Shown here piece by piece: positions 16,537-25,636 of a stretch of 64,000 nucleotides of DNA. The notes under the pieces were generated by a model that saw only the letters and a program-made list of their open reading frames with translations, was not told where the DNA came from and did no database searches. Each line of letters opens with the position of its first letter. Position 1 is the first letter of the stretch. This DNA comes from Parvibaculum sp039973015 (GTDB taxonomy: Bacteria; Pseudomonadota; Alphaproteobacteria; Parvibaculales; Parvibaculaceae), in contig NZ_JBDWLT010000002.1 of assembly GCF_039973015.1 (NCBI RefSeq), positions 273,931 to 337,930 on the forward strand. The letters are read 5' to 3'. Made by a program: the position numbers and the translations under genes.

Positions 16537-17100
16537 TCAGTCGGCGCGACGGAGATAGGTGACTTCGTTCGTGTCGACGACGATCTTTTCCCCGGTAGTG
16601 ATGAAGGGCGGCACCATGACGCGAACGCCATTTTCGAGAAGTGCAGGCTTGTAGGAGCTTGCCGCCGTCTGGCCCTTTACCGTGGGTTCCGTCTCGGTGA
16701 TTTCGAGCACAACCTGGTCGGGGAGCGAGATGCCAAGCGCTTTGCCTTCGTGGCTTTCCACCGTCACCTTCATGCCGTCCTGCAGGAAGGCGGCACGGTC
16801 GCCGACCCAGTCCTTCGCGAGTTCGATCTGTTCGTAGGTCTCGTTGTCCATGAAGGTCAGCATCCCGTCATTCTCATAGAGATACTGGTAGTCCTTCTGC
16901 TCAAGACGAACGCGTTCAACGGTTGCAGCCGAGCGGAAGCGTTCGTTGAGCTTGCGGCCGTCGACGAGGTTTTTCAATTCGACCTGCGCAAAGGCGCCGC
17001 CCTTGCCGGGCTTCACGTGCTGGACTTTCACCGCCGCCCAGAGGCCGCCTTCATGCTCGATGACGTTGCCGGGACGGATTTCATTGCCGTTGATCTTCAT
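16537..17100 (-). CDS. efp: Translation elongation factor P
   Basis: At 187 residues it has the standard EF-P length and three domains: the N-terminal KOW-like domain (MKINGNEIRPGNVIEHEGG), the modification loop KPGKGGAF with Lys33 at the tip, and the C-terminal OB domain ending GEKIVVDTNEVTYLRR. EF-P relieves ribosome stalling at polyproline. No lysyl-modifying EpmA/EpmB genes are in the window. The next gene is an IMPase, probably co-transcribed. Confidence 0.96.
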   Translation of the reverse strand: MKINGNEIRPGNVIEHEGGLWAAVKVQHVKPGKGGAFAQVELKNLVDGRKLNERFRSAATVERVRLEQKDYQYLYENDGMLTFMDNETYEQIELAKDWVGDRAAFLQDGMKVTVESHEGKALGISLPDQVVLEITETEPTVKGQTAASSYKPALLENGVRVMVPPFITTGEKIVVDTNEVTYLRRAD

Positions 17101-17201
17101 GGGACGCTCGAATTCTTGAAAAGGGTATGGGGCGGGCTCCGCCGGAGAGTCCGCAACCGGCGCTCTGATAACATCCCGGGCCCTTCATGCACAGTGCTTT
17201 T

Positions 17202-17217
17202 GGCCGGGCTCCCGGCC
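17202..17217 (-). terminator. Possible terminator after the Sel1 gene
   Basis: GGCCGGG and CCCGGCC form a tight GC hairpin 39 bases downstream of the minus-strand stop at 17256. The minus-strand 3' side reads AAAAG rather than a T-run, so termination is doubtful. Confidence 0.3.
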
Positions 17218-17255
17218 GGTGCTTTCGGGTAGCAGGGGAGGGGAGGGCGGTGCGC

Positions 17256-18314
17256 TCAGTTTGGCGAAGCGCTGTCCTTGTCGAGTTTTGCTATTTCCGC
17301 TGCGACCTTGGCCCGGATTTCCGGCGTAATCTCCGGCTCCATGGCGCTTCTGAGCGTATCGTCGGTCATGCCGTTCTGTTCTGCCAGGGTCAGCCATAGA
17401 AGCGCCGCCTCCACGTCCCGCGTCACACCCTGACCAAGGAAATAGAGGCGGGCAAGGCGGTCCTGGGCGAGCGCGTCGCCCCGCATGGCGGCTTCCACAA
17501 ACCATTTTGCCGCCAACGTGTCGTTCTTTTCGATGCCCTCTCCGTTCAGATAGGAGAAAGCGAGGGAAGTCTGCGCGCCGGACACGCCCTTTTGAGCGGC
17601 CTCCTTGAAGCGGGTTACAGCCTCGGCAAGGCTTTTTTCGGTACCTGCGCCATCCTGCAGCATCAAGCCGAGCTGATAAGCCGCCTGCGGCTGCCCCTGG
17701 TCGGCGGCCATGCGGAAATAGCGGGCAGCTTCGCCGAGGTCGCGGGGTTTACCTTTACCTGACGCATAGAGAGTGCCGAGGTAGTACCGGGCGTTGGCAT
17801 TGCCTTTGGCGGCTGCGCGATCAAACCATTTGGCAGCCTCTGCGAGATCCTGCGGGCCGCCGCGTCCGGTCGTGTACATGAGGCCAAGTTCAGCTTGTGA
17901 GGCGACATGGTTCTGTTCAGCGGCGCCTCTGAAATATTTGCGTGCCGCGACAGGATCGGCTCCATCGACGCGGCCATATTCCATGAGCATACCGAGCGCA
18001 TATTGAGCGCCAGCCTCGCCTTTGGCTGCGGCCTTCGTGAACCATTTGGCCGCTTCTTCCGGATTGGGGGTAACCCCTTCGCCATTGTTGTAGATGGACC
18101 CCAGCATGAGCTGCGCCGAGACATTGCCCTTCTCGGCCAGCGGCGTTGCAATCAGCAGCGCCTGTTCATAGCGGCCTGCGCGGTAGGCTTCGAGCGCGGG
18201 GGCCATTGCGTCGTTGTCCTCGGTGGAGGAAGAGGCGCCCTGCGCGTGCGAAGGTGAGAGCGGCATCAGTAACATTGTGAGCGCTCCAGCAAGCGCTATC
18301 AGAAGATGCCTCAT
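17256..18314 (-). CDS. Exported Sel1-repeat protein
   Basis: This 352-residue protein has a signal peptide ending SPSHA-Q (about residue 24) followed by about seven Sel1-like alpha-alpha repeats from residue 40 to 330. Typical phrases are AQLMLGSIYNNGEGVTPNPE, EAAKWFTKAAAKGEAGAQYA and AARYFRMAADQGQPQAAYQL. Such solenoids act as protein-protein scaffolds, often in the periplasm. Its start overlaps the thiE stop by four bases, so the two are co-translated, which says nothing certain about a shared pathway. Confidence 0.88.
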   Translation of the reverse strand: MRHLLIALAGALTMLLMPLSPSHAQGASSSTEDNDAMAPALEAYRAGRYEQALLIATPLAEKGNVSAQLMLGSIYNNGEGVTPNPEEAAKWFTKAAAKGEAGAQYALGMLMEYGRVDGADPVAARKYFRGAAEQNHVASQAELGLMYTTGRGGPQDLAEAAKWFDRAAAKGNANARYYLGTLYASGKGKPRDLGEAARYFRMAADQGQPQAAYQLGLMLQDGAGTEKSLAEAVTRFKEAAQKGVSGAQTSLAFSYLNGEGIEKNDTLAAKWFVEAAMRGDALAQDRLARLYFLGQGVTRDVEAALLWLTLAEQNGMTDDTLRSAMEPEITPEIRAKVAAEIAKLDKDSASPN

Positions 18315-18970
18315 CGGGCCTTGCCTTCCTCCATCATGATCCTGTTCAGCGCACGGATGGCCGCCGCCGGTCCATCTTCATGAGACCATACTCCCGACGA
18401 GACGGCCAAGAAATCGGCTCCGGCCCGGACGAGCGGTGCGGCGTTATTCGCGGTTATTCCTCCGATAGCGACGCAGGGCAATTCGAACAGCTCGGACCAC
18501 CAGGTGAGGATATCGGGCTCGGCCATACTTATAGGGTCTTTTGTGTCGGTTTTATAAAAGGCGCCGAACGCCACATAATCGGCGCCCGCTTCGCCGGCTT
18601 CCATGGCGAGATGGCGGGAGTCATGACAGGTGACACCCAGAATCTTGTCCGGCCCCAGCAGTTCTCTCGCCTCAGCATAGGCCAGGTCCGTCTGGCCGAT
18701 ATGTGCGCCGTCCGCGTCGAGTTCTGCGGCAAGGTCCGGGCGGTCGTTGATGAGGAAAGCGACCTCGTAGCTATGCGCCAGAGGCATCAGGATTTCGGTC
18801 GCTTTGCGAATGGCGTCGGCATCGGGCGGCGTTTCCTTCTCACCTTTCAGGCGCAGTTGAAGGCTGGCCACATCGCCTGCATCGAGGGCGGCCTTCAGCG
18901 TGTCGGCGAAGGCGAGCGGTTCGATGCGGGGAGGGGTGATGAGGTAGAGGCGGCAGGATTGGTCTGACAT
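18311..18970 (-). CDS. thiE: Thiamine-phosphate synthase
   Basis: This 219-residue TIM-barrel enzyme joins HMP-pyrophosphate and the thiazole phosphate to make thiamine phosphate. Family signatures are SLQLRLKGE, VAFLINDRPDLAAELDADGA, HIGQTDLAYAEARELLG, YVAFGAFYKTDTK and VAIGGITANNAAPLVRAGAD. The usual R(x)K pair of the pyrophosphate site is retained as QLRLK. It is separate from thiD and thiC, which are elsewhere in the window. A minor anomaly is that the consensus GP(I/V)F(P)T is read here as GAFYKTDTK, seen in divergent alphaproteobacterial forms. Confidence 0.88.
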   Translation of the reverse strand: MSDQSCRLYLITPPRIEPLAFADTLKAALDAGDVASLQLRLKGEKETPPDADAIRKATEILMPLAHSYEVAFLINDRPDLAAELDADGAHIGQTDLAYAEARELLGPDKILGVTCHDSRHLAMEAGEAGADYVAFGAFYKTDTKDPISMAEPDILTWWSELFELPCVAIGGITANNAAPLVRAGADFLAVSSGVWSHEDGPAAAIRALNRIMMEEGKAR

Positions 18971-19003
18971 GGCGGTGTTTTATCCCGGAGGATTGGAAAC
19001 GCA

Positions 19004-19034
19004 AAACGCCCCGCTCGCGGTGAACGGGGCGTTT
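19004..19034 (-). terminator. Intrinsic terminator of the tkt-gap-pgk-fba operon
   Basis: AAACGCCCCG pairs with CGGGGCGTTT, and on the minus strand it is followed by TTTTGCG. It lies 20 bases after the fba stop and before thiE. Confidence 0.85.
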
Positions 19035-19053
19035 CGAGAGTGAAAACTGCGCT

Positions 19054-20073
19054 TCAGGCAGATTTTTCGAGAGAGCTCTGCCATTCGCCAAGCGCGGCAA
19101 GGCTGTTCATCTTCGCGCGATGAAGGAAGGCCTTCTGGGCGGCGGGTACGTTTTCCGCCTTGCCTGCCCATGCCTTTTGCGGCGCTGCCTGCAGCGCGCG
19201 GCCATAGGAGAAAGACATCTTCCAGGGGAAGCCGCCGATCTTGTTCATGGCATCGAGATGGGCTGTCGCATCCTCATCGGACTGGCCGCCCGACAGGAAG
19301 ACGATGCCCGGAATCGCCGACGGAACCGTGCGTTTGAAACAGGCGATGGTCTTTTCCGCCACTTCCTCGACACCGGCCTGCGTCGGGCACTTCTTGCCCG
19401 ATACGATCATGTTCGGCTTAAGGATCGCGCCTTCGAGGTTCACATTGTGAAGCGCGAGGCGATTGAAGACGGCGCGGAGTGTCGCTTCCGTCACTTCGAA
19501 GCAGCGCTCGGCGGTATGTGCGCCGTCCATCAGGACTTCGGGCTCCACGATCGGAACGATCTTCGCTTCCTGGCAAAGTGCTGCATAGCGGGCAAGGGCC
19601 TCGGCGTTCGCTTCGATGCAGGCATTGGTCGGGATGCCGTCGGCAATGTCGATCACCGCGCGCCATTTCGCGAAGCGGGCGCCGAGATCGTAATATTCGG
19701 CAAGCCGCTCACGCAGGCCATCGAGGCCTTCCGTTACCGTTTCACCCGGGAAACCGGCCATCGGCTTTGCGCCCGCGTCCACCTTGATGCCCGGAATGGA
19801 ACCGGCTTTCTTGATGAGGTCGACGAGGGGCGTACCGTCTTTTGCTTTCTGGCGGATCGTTTCGTCGTAAAGGATTACGCCCGAAATATGCTTCTGCATC
19901 GCCTCGTCGGTGCGGAACAGCAGTTCGCGATAGTCGCGGCGGTTGTCTTCCGTGGAGGCGACGTTGATCGCGTCGAAGCGCTTCTTGATCGTGCCGGAGC
20001 TTTCGTCGGCTGCCAGAATGCCCTTGCCCGGCGCAACCATGGCCTGTGCAATCGATTCAAGCGTCTCAGTCAT
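19054..20073 (-). CDS. fba: Fructose-bisphosphate aldolase, class I
   Basis: This 339-residue enzyme is the animal-type Schiff-base aldolase. It has MVAPGKGILAADESSGTIKK near the N-terminus, the active-site lysine segment LEGAILKPNMIVSGKKCP, and IPGIVFLSGGQSDEDATAHL. It interconverts fructose-1,6-bisphosphate with the two triose phosphates, without a metal. The class I form is unusual in bacteria but common in alphaproteobacteria. It is the last gene of the operon, 33 bp after pgk. Confidence 0.95.
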   Translation of the reverse strand: MTETLESIAQAMVAPGKGILAADESSGTIKKRFDAINVASTEDNRRDYRELLFRTDEAMQKHISGVILYDETIRQKAKDGTPLVDLIKKAGSIPGIKVDAGAKPMAGFPGETVTEGLDGLRERLAEYYDLGARFAKWRAVIDIADGIPTNACIEANAEALARYAALCQEAKIVPIVEPEVLMDGAHTAERCFEVTEATLRAVFNRLALHNVNLEGAILKPNMIVSGKKCPTQAGVEEVAEKTIACFKRTVPSAIPGIVFLSGGQSDEDATAHLDAMNKIGGFPWKMSFSYGRALQAAPQKAWAGKAENVPAAQKAFLHRAKMNSLAALGEWQSSLEKSA

Positions 20074-20106
20074 TGTCTTGTCCTCTGGATACCAAACGGT
20101 GTTCGT

Positions 20107-21315
20107 CTATTTGCGGCTGAGAGCCGCGACGCCCGGCAGTTCAACACCTTCCATCCACTCCAGGAAGGCCCCGCCGGCGGCGGAAACATAGGTGAAATCA
20201 TCGGCGGCGCCGGCTTCGTTCAAGGCCGCGACGGTATCGCCACCCCCGGCAACGGAAACGAGCTCGCCCTGTTTGCTGCGCATCGCAACAATACGAGCGG
20301 CTTCAGTCGTGCCGCGGTCGAAAGGCGGGACTTCGAAAGCGCCGAGCGGGCCGTTCCAGACTACCGTATTGGCCGTCTCGAAGCGTCCGGCAAGATGGGC
20401 GAGGGTATCGGGCCCTACGTCCAGGATCATCTCGTCTTCGGGAACCTCGTCAACCGTCGTCACCTTTGTCTTGGCGCCGGCTTTCAATTCCCTGGCTACC
20501 ACAACGTCTGTCGGCAGCACGATGTCGCATTTTGCGCCGCGGGCATTGGCCAGAATGTGGCGCGCCGTGTCGAAGAGGTCGGGTTCGCAAAGCGATTTGC
20601 CGACCTTCTTGCCCTGTGCGGCCAGAAACGTGTTTGCCATGCCGCCGCCAATGACGAGTGCGTCCACCTTCTTGACGAGATTGCCGAGCAGGGAAATCTT
20701 CGTCGAAACCTTGGCGCCGCCCACGATAGCCACCACGGGGCGCTTGGGATTTCCGAGTGCGGCGTCGAGAGCGGTAAGTTCGGCTTCCATGGCGCGCCCT
20801 GCATAGGAGGGCAGAAAATAGGTGATGCCTTCGGTCGAGGCATGAGCGCGATGGGCGCATGAGAAGGCGTCGTTCACGTAGACATTACCGTTTTCGGCAA
20901 GTGCCTTCGCAAAATCCGGATCGTTGTTTTCCTCGCCTTCGTGAAAGCGGGTGTTTTCAAGGACGAGGATAGTGCCCGGCGCCATGCCGTCGCAGGCATT
21001 TGCGGCCTTCTCGCCCACGCAATCCTCGGCGAAGCCGACTTTCACGCCGACATAGGCGCCAAGCGCCTCGGCGACAGGTTTCAGCGAATATTTTGCCTCC
21101 GGCTTGCCTTTCGGGCGGCCGAAATGGGAAAGCACGATGACCCGGGCGCCCTGGCTTGCGAGTTCTTTCAGGGTGGGAGCAACGCGCTCGATGCGCGTTG
21201 CGTCCGACACCTTGCCGTCCTGCATGGGCACGTTGAGATCGGCCCGGACGAGAACCCTGAGGCCTTTCAGGCCAACCGCGGCAGCGAGATCGTCAAGCGT
21301 CTTGTGATCGGCCAT
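20107..21315 (-). CDS. pgk: Phosphoglycerate kinase
   Basis: This 402-residue, two-domain kinase transfers phosphate between 1,3-bisphosphoglycerate and ADP. N-terminal motifs are LRVLVRADLNVPMQDGKVSD and VLSHFGRPKG; the C-terminal domain has KVSTKISLLGNLVKKVDALV, WNGPLGAFEVPPFD and SVAGGGDTVAAL. Length and all motifs are standard. It is 18 bp after gap in the same operon. Confidence 0.97.
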   Translation of the reverse strand: MADHKTLDDLAAAVGLKGLRVLVRADLNVPMQDGKVSDATRIERVAPTLKELASQGARVIVLSHFGRPKGKPEAKYSLKPVAEALGAYVGVKVGFAEDCVGEKAANACDGMAPGTILVLENTRFHEGEENNDPDFAKALAENGNVYVNDAFSCAHRAHASTEGITYFLPSYAGRAMEAELTALDAALGNPKRPVVAIVGGAKVSTKISLLGNLVKKVDALVIGGGMANTFLAAQGKKVGKSLCEPDLFDTARHILANARGAKCDIVLPTDVVVARELKAGAKTKVTTVDEVPEDEMILDVGPDTLAHLAGRFETANTVVWNGPLGAFEVPPFDRGTTEAARIVAMRSKQGELVSVAGGGDTVAALNEAGAADDFTYVSAAGGAFLEWMEGVELPGVAALSRK

Positions 21316-21333
21316 GAGAGTTCGCTGCTCCGT

Positions 21334-22341
21334 TCAGAGCAGCTTGCCCATGGCGACAGCCGTGTCGCCCATGCGGTTCGAGAAGCCCCACTCGTTGTCG
21401 TACCAGGACAGTACCCGCACAAGCTTGCCGTCGATCACCTGCGTCTGCGTCAGATCGAAGGTGGAAGAGGCGGGGTTGTGATTGAAGTCGATGGAAACAT
21501 TCGGCTCGTTGGTCGTCGCAAGGACGCCCTTGAGCGGGCCTTTCGCGGCGGCAACGATCGCAGCGTTCACTTCCTCGGCGGTGGTCTTCTTCTTCGACGT
21601 GAAGACGAGGTCGATCACCGATACGTTCGGGGTCGGTACGCGGATCGAAGTGCCGTCCAGCTTGCCCTGCAGTTCCGGCAGCACGAGGCCGACGGCCTTG
21701 GCGGCACCGGTCGAGGTCGGGATCATGGAGACGCCTGCGGCGCGGGCGCGGCGCGGGTCTTTATGCAGCGTGTCGACCGTGTTCTGGTCGCCGGTATAAG
21801 CGTGGATCGTCGTCATGTAGCCCTGTTCGATGCCGCAGGCCTTGTGCAGCACCTGTGCCACCGGTGCGAGGCAGTTGGTCGTGCAGGAGGCATTCGAGAC
21901 GATCTTGTGGCTCTTTTTCAGGGCGCTGTGGTTCACGCCGTAAACGACGGTGAGGTCCGAATCTTCGCCCGGCGCGGAAATCAGGACTTTTTTCGCTCCC
22001 GCAGTCAGATGCGCTGCGGCCTTGTCGCGCGCCGTGAAGAGGCCCGTGCATTCGAGAGCGATGTCGACGCCGAGATCTTCCCAGGGAAGCTTTGAGGGAT
22101 CGCGTTCGGCGAGCACCTTGATCGGGCCGCGGCCGAGATCCATGGAGGATTTCGTCGTCTTGATCTTGCCGGGGAAGCGGCCGTGTACGCTGTCGTATTT
22201 CAGCAGGAGCGCATTGGCATCGACCGAGCCGAGGTCGTTGATGGCTACAACTTCGATATCCTTGCGGCCGGATTCCGCAATGGCGCGGAGCACAAGGCGT
22301 CCGATCCGACCAAATCCGTTAATCGCAACGCGCACTGCCAT
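21334..22341 (-). CDS. gap: Glyceraldehyde-3-phosphate dehydrogenase
   Basis: This 335-residue enzyme has the NAD-binding GFGRIGRLVLRA motif, Asp36 in VAINDL (favouring NAD), and the catalytic Cys153 in SNASCTTNCLAP. The C-terminal YDNEWGFSNRM is intact. It oxidises glyceraldehyde-3-phosphate with phosphate. It lies 23 bp after tkt and before pgk, which suggests use in both glycolysis and gluconeogenesis or sugar-phosphate interconversion. Confidence 0.97.
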   Translation of the reverse strand: MAVRVAINGFGRIGRLVLRAIAESGRKDIEVVAINDLGSVDANALLLKYDSVHGRFPGKIKTTKSSMDLGRGPIKVLAERDPSKLPWEDLGVDIALECTGLFTARDKAAAHLTAGAKKVLISAPGEDSDLTVVYGVNHSALKKSHKIVSNASCTTNCLAPVAQVLHKACGIEQGYMTTIHAYTGDQNTVDTLHKDPRRARAAGVSMIPTSTGAAKAVGLVLPELQGKLDGTSIRVPTPNVSVIDLVFTSKKKTTAEEVNAAIVAAAKGPLKGVLATTNEPNVSIDFNHNPASSTFDLTQTQVIDGKLVRVLSWYDNEWGFSNRMGDTAVAMGKLL

Positions 22342-22364
22342 TTCCTTGTTCTCCTGAGCGTAAG

Positions 22365-24419
22365 TTAGGCTTTTTCTGCGAGACAGGCTTTCGCCGCGGC
22401 TACTGCCGCCTCGGGCGTGATGTTGAAGTGCTTATAGAGTTCCGGCGCAGGTGCGGAAGCACCAAAGCCGGTCATGCCGATGAAAGCACCATCGGGGCCT
22501 ATGTAGCGGTCCCAGCCGAAGCGGACACCGGCCTCGATTGCAATCTTCACCGTGCCCTGACCGAGCATGTCGGCCTGGAAGTCCTTCGACTGTTGATCGA
22601 AAATGTCGAGGCAGGGCATGGACACAACGCGCGCGGGGATACCGTCGCGTTCGAGCAGTTTCTGCGCCGCGAGCGCGATTTCGATCTCCGAGCCGGTGGC
22701 GAGAAGCGACACTTCGGCCTTGGAGGAGGCGGGCGAGAGCTCATAGGCGCCACGGGCGCAGAGGTTCTTGTCCGAATTCTCGGTGCGAACCGCCGGAAGG
22801 TTCTGGCGTGAAAGGGCGAGGATCGACGGTGTTCCCTTCGCCTCCAGCGCGAGCTGCCAGCATTCAAGCGTTTCAACGGCGTCCGCCGGGCGGAAGACAT
22901 TGAGGTTTGGCATGGCGCGGAGGCTGGCGAGGTGCTCGACCGGCTGATGCGTCGGCCCGTCTTCGCCAAGGCCGATGGAATCATGCGTCATGACATAGAT
23001 GACGCGCTGCCCCATCAGTGCGGAGAGGCGGATCGCGGGCCGGCAGTAATCGGTGAAGACGAGGAAGGTGCCCGAATAGGGGATCAGACCCTTGTGGAGC
23101 GCGATGCCGTTCATCGCAGCCGCCATGCCGTGCTCGCGGATGCCCCAATGGATGAAGGAGCCTGAGAAATCTTCCGCCGAGACGGGTTTTTGTTCCTTCG
23201 AGCGCGTGTTGTTCGAGCCCGTCAGGTCCGCGGAACCGCCAATGGTTTCGGGCAACGCTGCGTTGATGACGTTGAGCGCCTCTTCGGAGGATTTACGTGT
23301 CGCCCATTTCGGCTGGTCGATGACGAGCTTTTCCTTGAAGGCCTCGACGGCCTTGGCGAGACCCGCGGGAAGGTCACCGGCGATCCTGCGCTCGAACTCA
23401 GTACGGGTTTCGGCAGGCAGGGCCGCGAGCTTTTCCTCCCAGGCCTTGCGCTGCTTGGTGTTGCGAAGCCCTGCAATGCGCCAGGCATCCAGTGTCTCGC
23501 TCGGCACGGTGAAAGGTTCCGCCTTCCAGTGCAGCGTTTCGCGGGCAAGCACGATTTCGTCGGCGCCGAGCGGCGAACCATGCGCCGAGGATTTGCCCTG
23601 CTTGTTGGGCGAGCCATAGCCGATCACGGTACGGCAGGCGATGAGCGTCGGCTTGTCGGACTTCTGTGCTTTTTCGATGGCAGCGGCGATTTCGTCCGGG
23701 TTGTGGCCGTCGATACGGCTCGCGTTCCAGCCCGCAGCCTCGAAACGCTGCAGGGCATCACCCGATTCCGAGAGCGAAAGCGCGCCGTCGATGGTGATTT
23801 CGTTGTCATCGTAGAGAACGATGAGCTTCGAAAGCTTCAGGTGGCCAGCAATGCTGATCGCCTCGTGGCTGATGCCTTCCATAAGGTCGCCGTCGGAGGC
23901 GATAACATATGTATGGTGATCGACGATATCATTGCCGAAGCGGGCTGCCTGCAGGCGTTCGGCGAGCGCCATGCCTACCGCTGTCGAGATTCCCTGACCG
24001 AGCGGGCCGGTTGTCGTCTCGATGCCTTCGGCGTGGCCGTATTCGGGATGGCCGGCGGTGATCGAACCAAGCTGGCGGAAATTCCTGATCTGCTCGATCG
24101 TCATGTCTTCGTAGCCGAGCAGGTAGTTCACCGCGTAGAGCAGCATCGAGCCATGGCCGGCCGAGAGCACGAAACGGTCGCGGTCCGGCCAGCCGGGCTG
24201 GCGCGGGTCGATCTTGAGAAACTTCGTGAAAAGGACGGTGGCGATATCGGCGGTGCCCATCGGCATGCCGGGATGGCCGCAATTTGCCTGCTGGACGGCG
24301 TCCATCGCCAGGGCGCGGATCGCGTTCGCCATCGCATCGTGTGAGGCGCCAGAGGATTTCTCGGCTCCGGCTGATGATTTCGCCTTTTCGGCGACGGCTG
24401 ATTTTTCAGTTGGCGTCAT
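22365..24419 (-). CDS. tkt: Transketolase
   Basis: This 684-residue thiamine-diphosphate enzyme moves two-carbon units between sugar phosphates. The cofactor motif SDGDLMEGISHEA...LYDDNEITIDG is present, as are the early GHPGMPMGTADIATVLF and the late YVMTHDSIGLGEDGPTHQPV segments. The first 25 residues (alanine/lysine/serine-rich) look like a non-conserved extension. It is the first gene of the tkt-gap-pgk-fba operon. Confidence 0.96.
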   Translation of the reverse strand: MTPTEKSAVAEKAKSSAGAEKSSGASHDAMANAIRALAMDAVQQANCGHPGMPMGTADIATVLFTKFLKIDPRQPGWPDRDRFVLSAGHGSMLLYAVNYLLGYEDMTIEQIRNFRQLGSITAGHPEYGHAEGIETTTGPLGQGISTAVGMALAERLQAARFGNDIVDHHTYVIASDGDLMEGISHEAISIAGHLKLSKLIVLYDDNEITIDGALSLSESGDALQRFEAAGWNASRIDGHNPDEIAAAIEKAQKSDKPTLIACRTVIGYGSPNKQGKSSAHGSPLGADEIVLARETLHWKAEPFTVPSETLDAWRIAGLRNTKQRKAWEEKLAALPAETRTEFERRIAGDLPAGLAKAVEAFKEKLVIDQPKWATRKSSEEALNVINAALPETIGGSADLTGSNNTRSKEQKPVSAEDFSGSFIHWGIREHGMAAAMNGIALHKGLIPYSGTFLVFTDYCRPAIRLSALMGQRVIYVMTHDSIGLGEDGPTHQPVEHLASLRAMPNLNVFRPADAVETLECWQLALEAKGTPSILALSRQNLPAVRTENSDKNLCARGAYELSPASSKAEVSLLATGSEIEIALAAQKLLERDGIPARVVSMPCLDIFDQQSKDFQADMLGQGTVKIAIEAGVRFGWDRYIGPDGAFIGMTGFGASAPAPELYKHFNITPEAAVAAAKACLAEKA

Positions 24420-24728
24420 GTGTCACTCTGTTGCCCAGCCGGGCGCTGAGCGGGCAGGAGATTGCGGATGTTCCGCGCCTTGGGAAACCCGCTCATTTGC
24501 TCGTATCGGGGGCTTAACTCGGGCCCTGCCGAGAGCGGCGCCACAATGACCACGGACCCCCCCTGAGTCAATGCCGGAATCCCCGTATCGGGCGCGATTC
24601 CACGCATATCGGATTGCCAAATCGCGTCGACATGTCACTGGCGGCGTTGACCTCATTTCGAAGCCCTGCCTATCTTGGCAAAAGAATGCTCCGGCTGCTT
24701 TGGCCAGAGCGGTCAGCCCGGGAAAGAC
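24420..24728. other. Divergent intergenic region tkt / DUF4164
   Basis: This 309-bp gap separates the tkt operon from the DUF4164-zapA unit. Besides the promoter at 24647-24676 I see two copies of a GTATCGGG word (about 24504 and 24584) but no reading frame, RNA or longer repeat that I can support. Confidence 0.5.
24647..24676 (+). promoter_or_regulatory. Probable promoter of the DUF4164-zapA unit
   Basis: TTGACC and TATCTT are separated by 18 bases, about 50 bases before the start codon at 24729. Confidence 0.5.
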
Positions 24729-24995
24729 ATGAGCAAACTCGATTCGGCTGTAGAGCGCTTTTCAGGCGCACTGGACAGGCTGGAAGCGACCATAAACCGG
24801 CAGGTGCAACGCGCCCAGGCGGCGCGACGGTTGCAGGAAGAGGTGGATACGCTGACCGAAAGCCGTTCGGAGCTTGCCGAGGAGCTTGACCAGATCAAGG
24901 CCGAGGCGCGGCGTTTGAACGAACTCAATGAACGCGCCTCCGAAACGCTCGCAGATGCGATAGAAGGCATCAGGGAAGTTCTCGCCGAAGGCTGA
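24729..24995 (+). CDS. DUF4164 small coiled-coil protein
   Basis: This 88-residue protein (MSKLDSAVERFSGALDRLEA at the start) is almost entirely heptad-patterned helix and matches the DUF4164 group found next to zapA in alphaproteobacteria. The ATG at 24729 follows a GGGAAAGA site. It ends 25 bases before zapA and is likely co-transcribed. A link to cell division is inferred from context only. Confidence 0.8.
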   Translation: MSKLDSAVERFSGALDRLEATINRQVQRAQAARRLQEEVDTLTESRSELAEELDQIKAEARRLNELNERASETLADAIEGIREVLAEG

Positions 24996-25020
24996 GAAGA
25001 CCCGCCAGAAAGGAAGTTTC

Positions 25021-25380
25021 ATGGGACAGGTCAAAGTCTCGATCAATGATCGCTCCTACACGGTCGCCTGTGGGGACGGGGAGGAGGAGCATGTCCGGGA
25101 ACTCGCGTCCTATATTAACAAGCATGTAACCGACCTTGCTCAGGAAGTCGGGCAGGTGGGTGATGCGAGGCTTCTGCTCATGGCCGGGCTCCTGATCGCG
25201 GACGAGCTTTCCGACGCGTTTCAGAAAAACAAGCTTCTGGAACAGGAAATCGAAAATCTCAGCGGATCGCGGGCTTCCGCGCTCGAACGCTCCCGGGAGG
25301 CCGAGGATTCGCTGGCCGATGTGATGGACGATGCGGCCCGCCGGATCGAGGATCTTGCCAAGCGGATCGAGGCAGCGTGA
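25021..25380 (+). CDS. zapA: Cell division protein ZapA
   Basis: This 119-residue protein has the ZapA N-terminal domain (VKVSINDRSYTVACGDGEEE, ELASYINKHVTDL, LLLMAGLLIADELSDAF) followed by a coiled coil. ZapA bundles FtsZ filaments and stabilises the Z ring. An AGGAAG site precedes the ATG. The order zapA, 6S RNA, fau is a conserved proteobacterial arrangement, and it supports the identity of all three. Confidence 0.93.
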   Translation: MGQVKVSINDRSYTVACGDGEEEHVRELASYINKHVTDLAQEVGQVGDARLLLMAGLLIADELSDAFQKNKLLEQEIENLSGSRASALERSREAEDSLADVMDDAARRIEDLAKRIEAA

Positions 25381-25461
25381 CGTTCTGCCTCTGGCTTTTC
25401 AGGCTGGCCTGTCAGCTATTTAGCTTGACCGGAGACCGCCGTACCCCAGATAGAATAAAGT

Positions 25462-25618
25462 CGGGTACTGCCCGGTACGTTAGGAATAATTACTCTCGGG
25501 GCCTTACGCTCCTTGAGGGAGCTGTCCCTGGGGGAGACCGTGGTCTCCTTCACACGGCGCCCACCTACGTTAGTAGGTCTCCGAGGAACGACATTCCGAC
25601 GGCCGTGGCGGTCCCACA
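25462..25618 (+). ncRNA. ssrS: 6S RNA
   Basis: The region between zapA and fau contains a long near-continuous hairpin. The 5' strand GGTACTGCCCGG...GGAAT (25464-25487) pairs with ATTCC...GGCGGTCCC (25583-25615), and inside it CTCTCGG pairs with CCGAGGA around an open central bubble and a distal CCTACG-TTA-GTAGG hairpin. The length of about 157 nt and the position match 6S RNA, which mimics an open promoter to hold sigma-70 RNA polymerase. A TAGAAT -10 box lies at 25451-25456; TTGACC at 25425 is 20 bases away. Ends are approximate. Confidence 0.85.
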
Positions 25619-25636
25619 TCATGTTTCCGGTTTATC

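Noticed and set aside
17202..17217. A riboswitch or leader before efp.
   Set aside because: Apart from the small GGCCGGG hairpin, listed as a doubtful terminator, there is no conserved core. The hairpin is closer to the Sel1 gene's 3' end.
19120..20862. A 580-codon open frame on the plus strand opposite fba and pgk.
   Set aside because: The minus-strand genes fba and pgk are unmistakable. The long opposite frame is a by-product of GC-rich codon use and has no domain signature.
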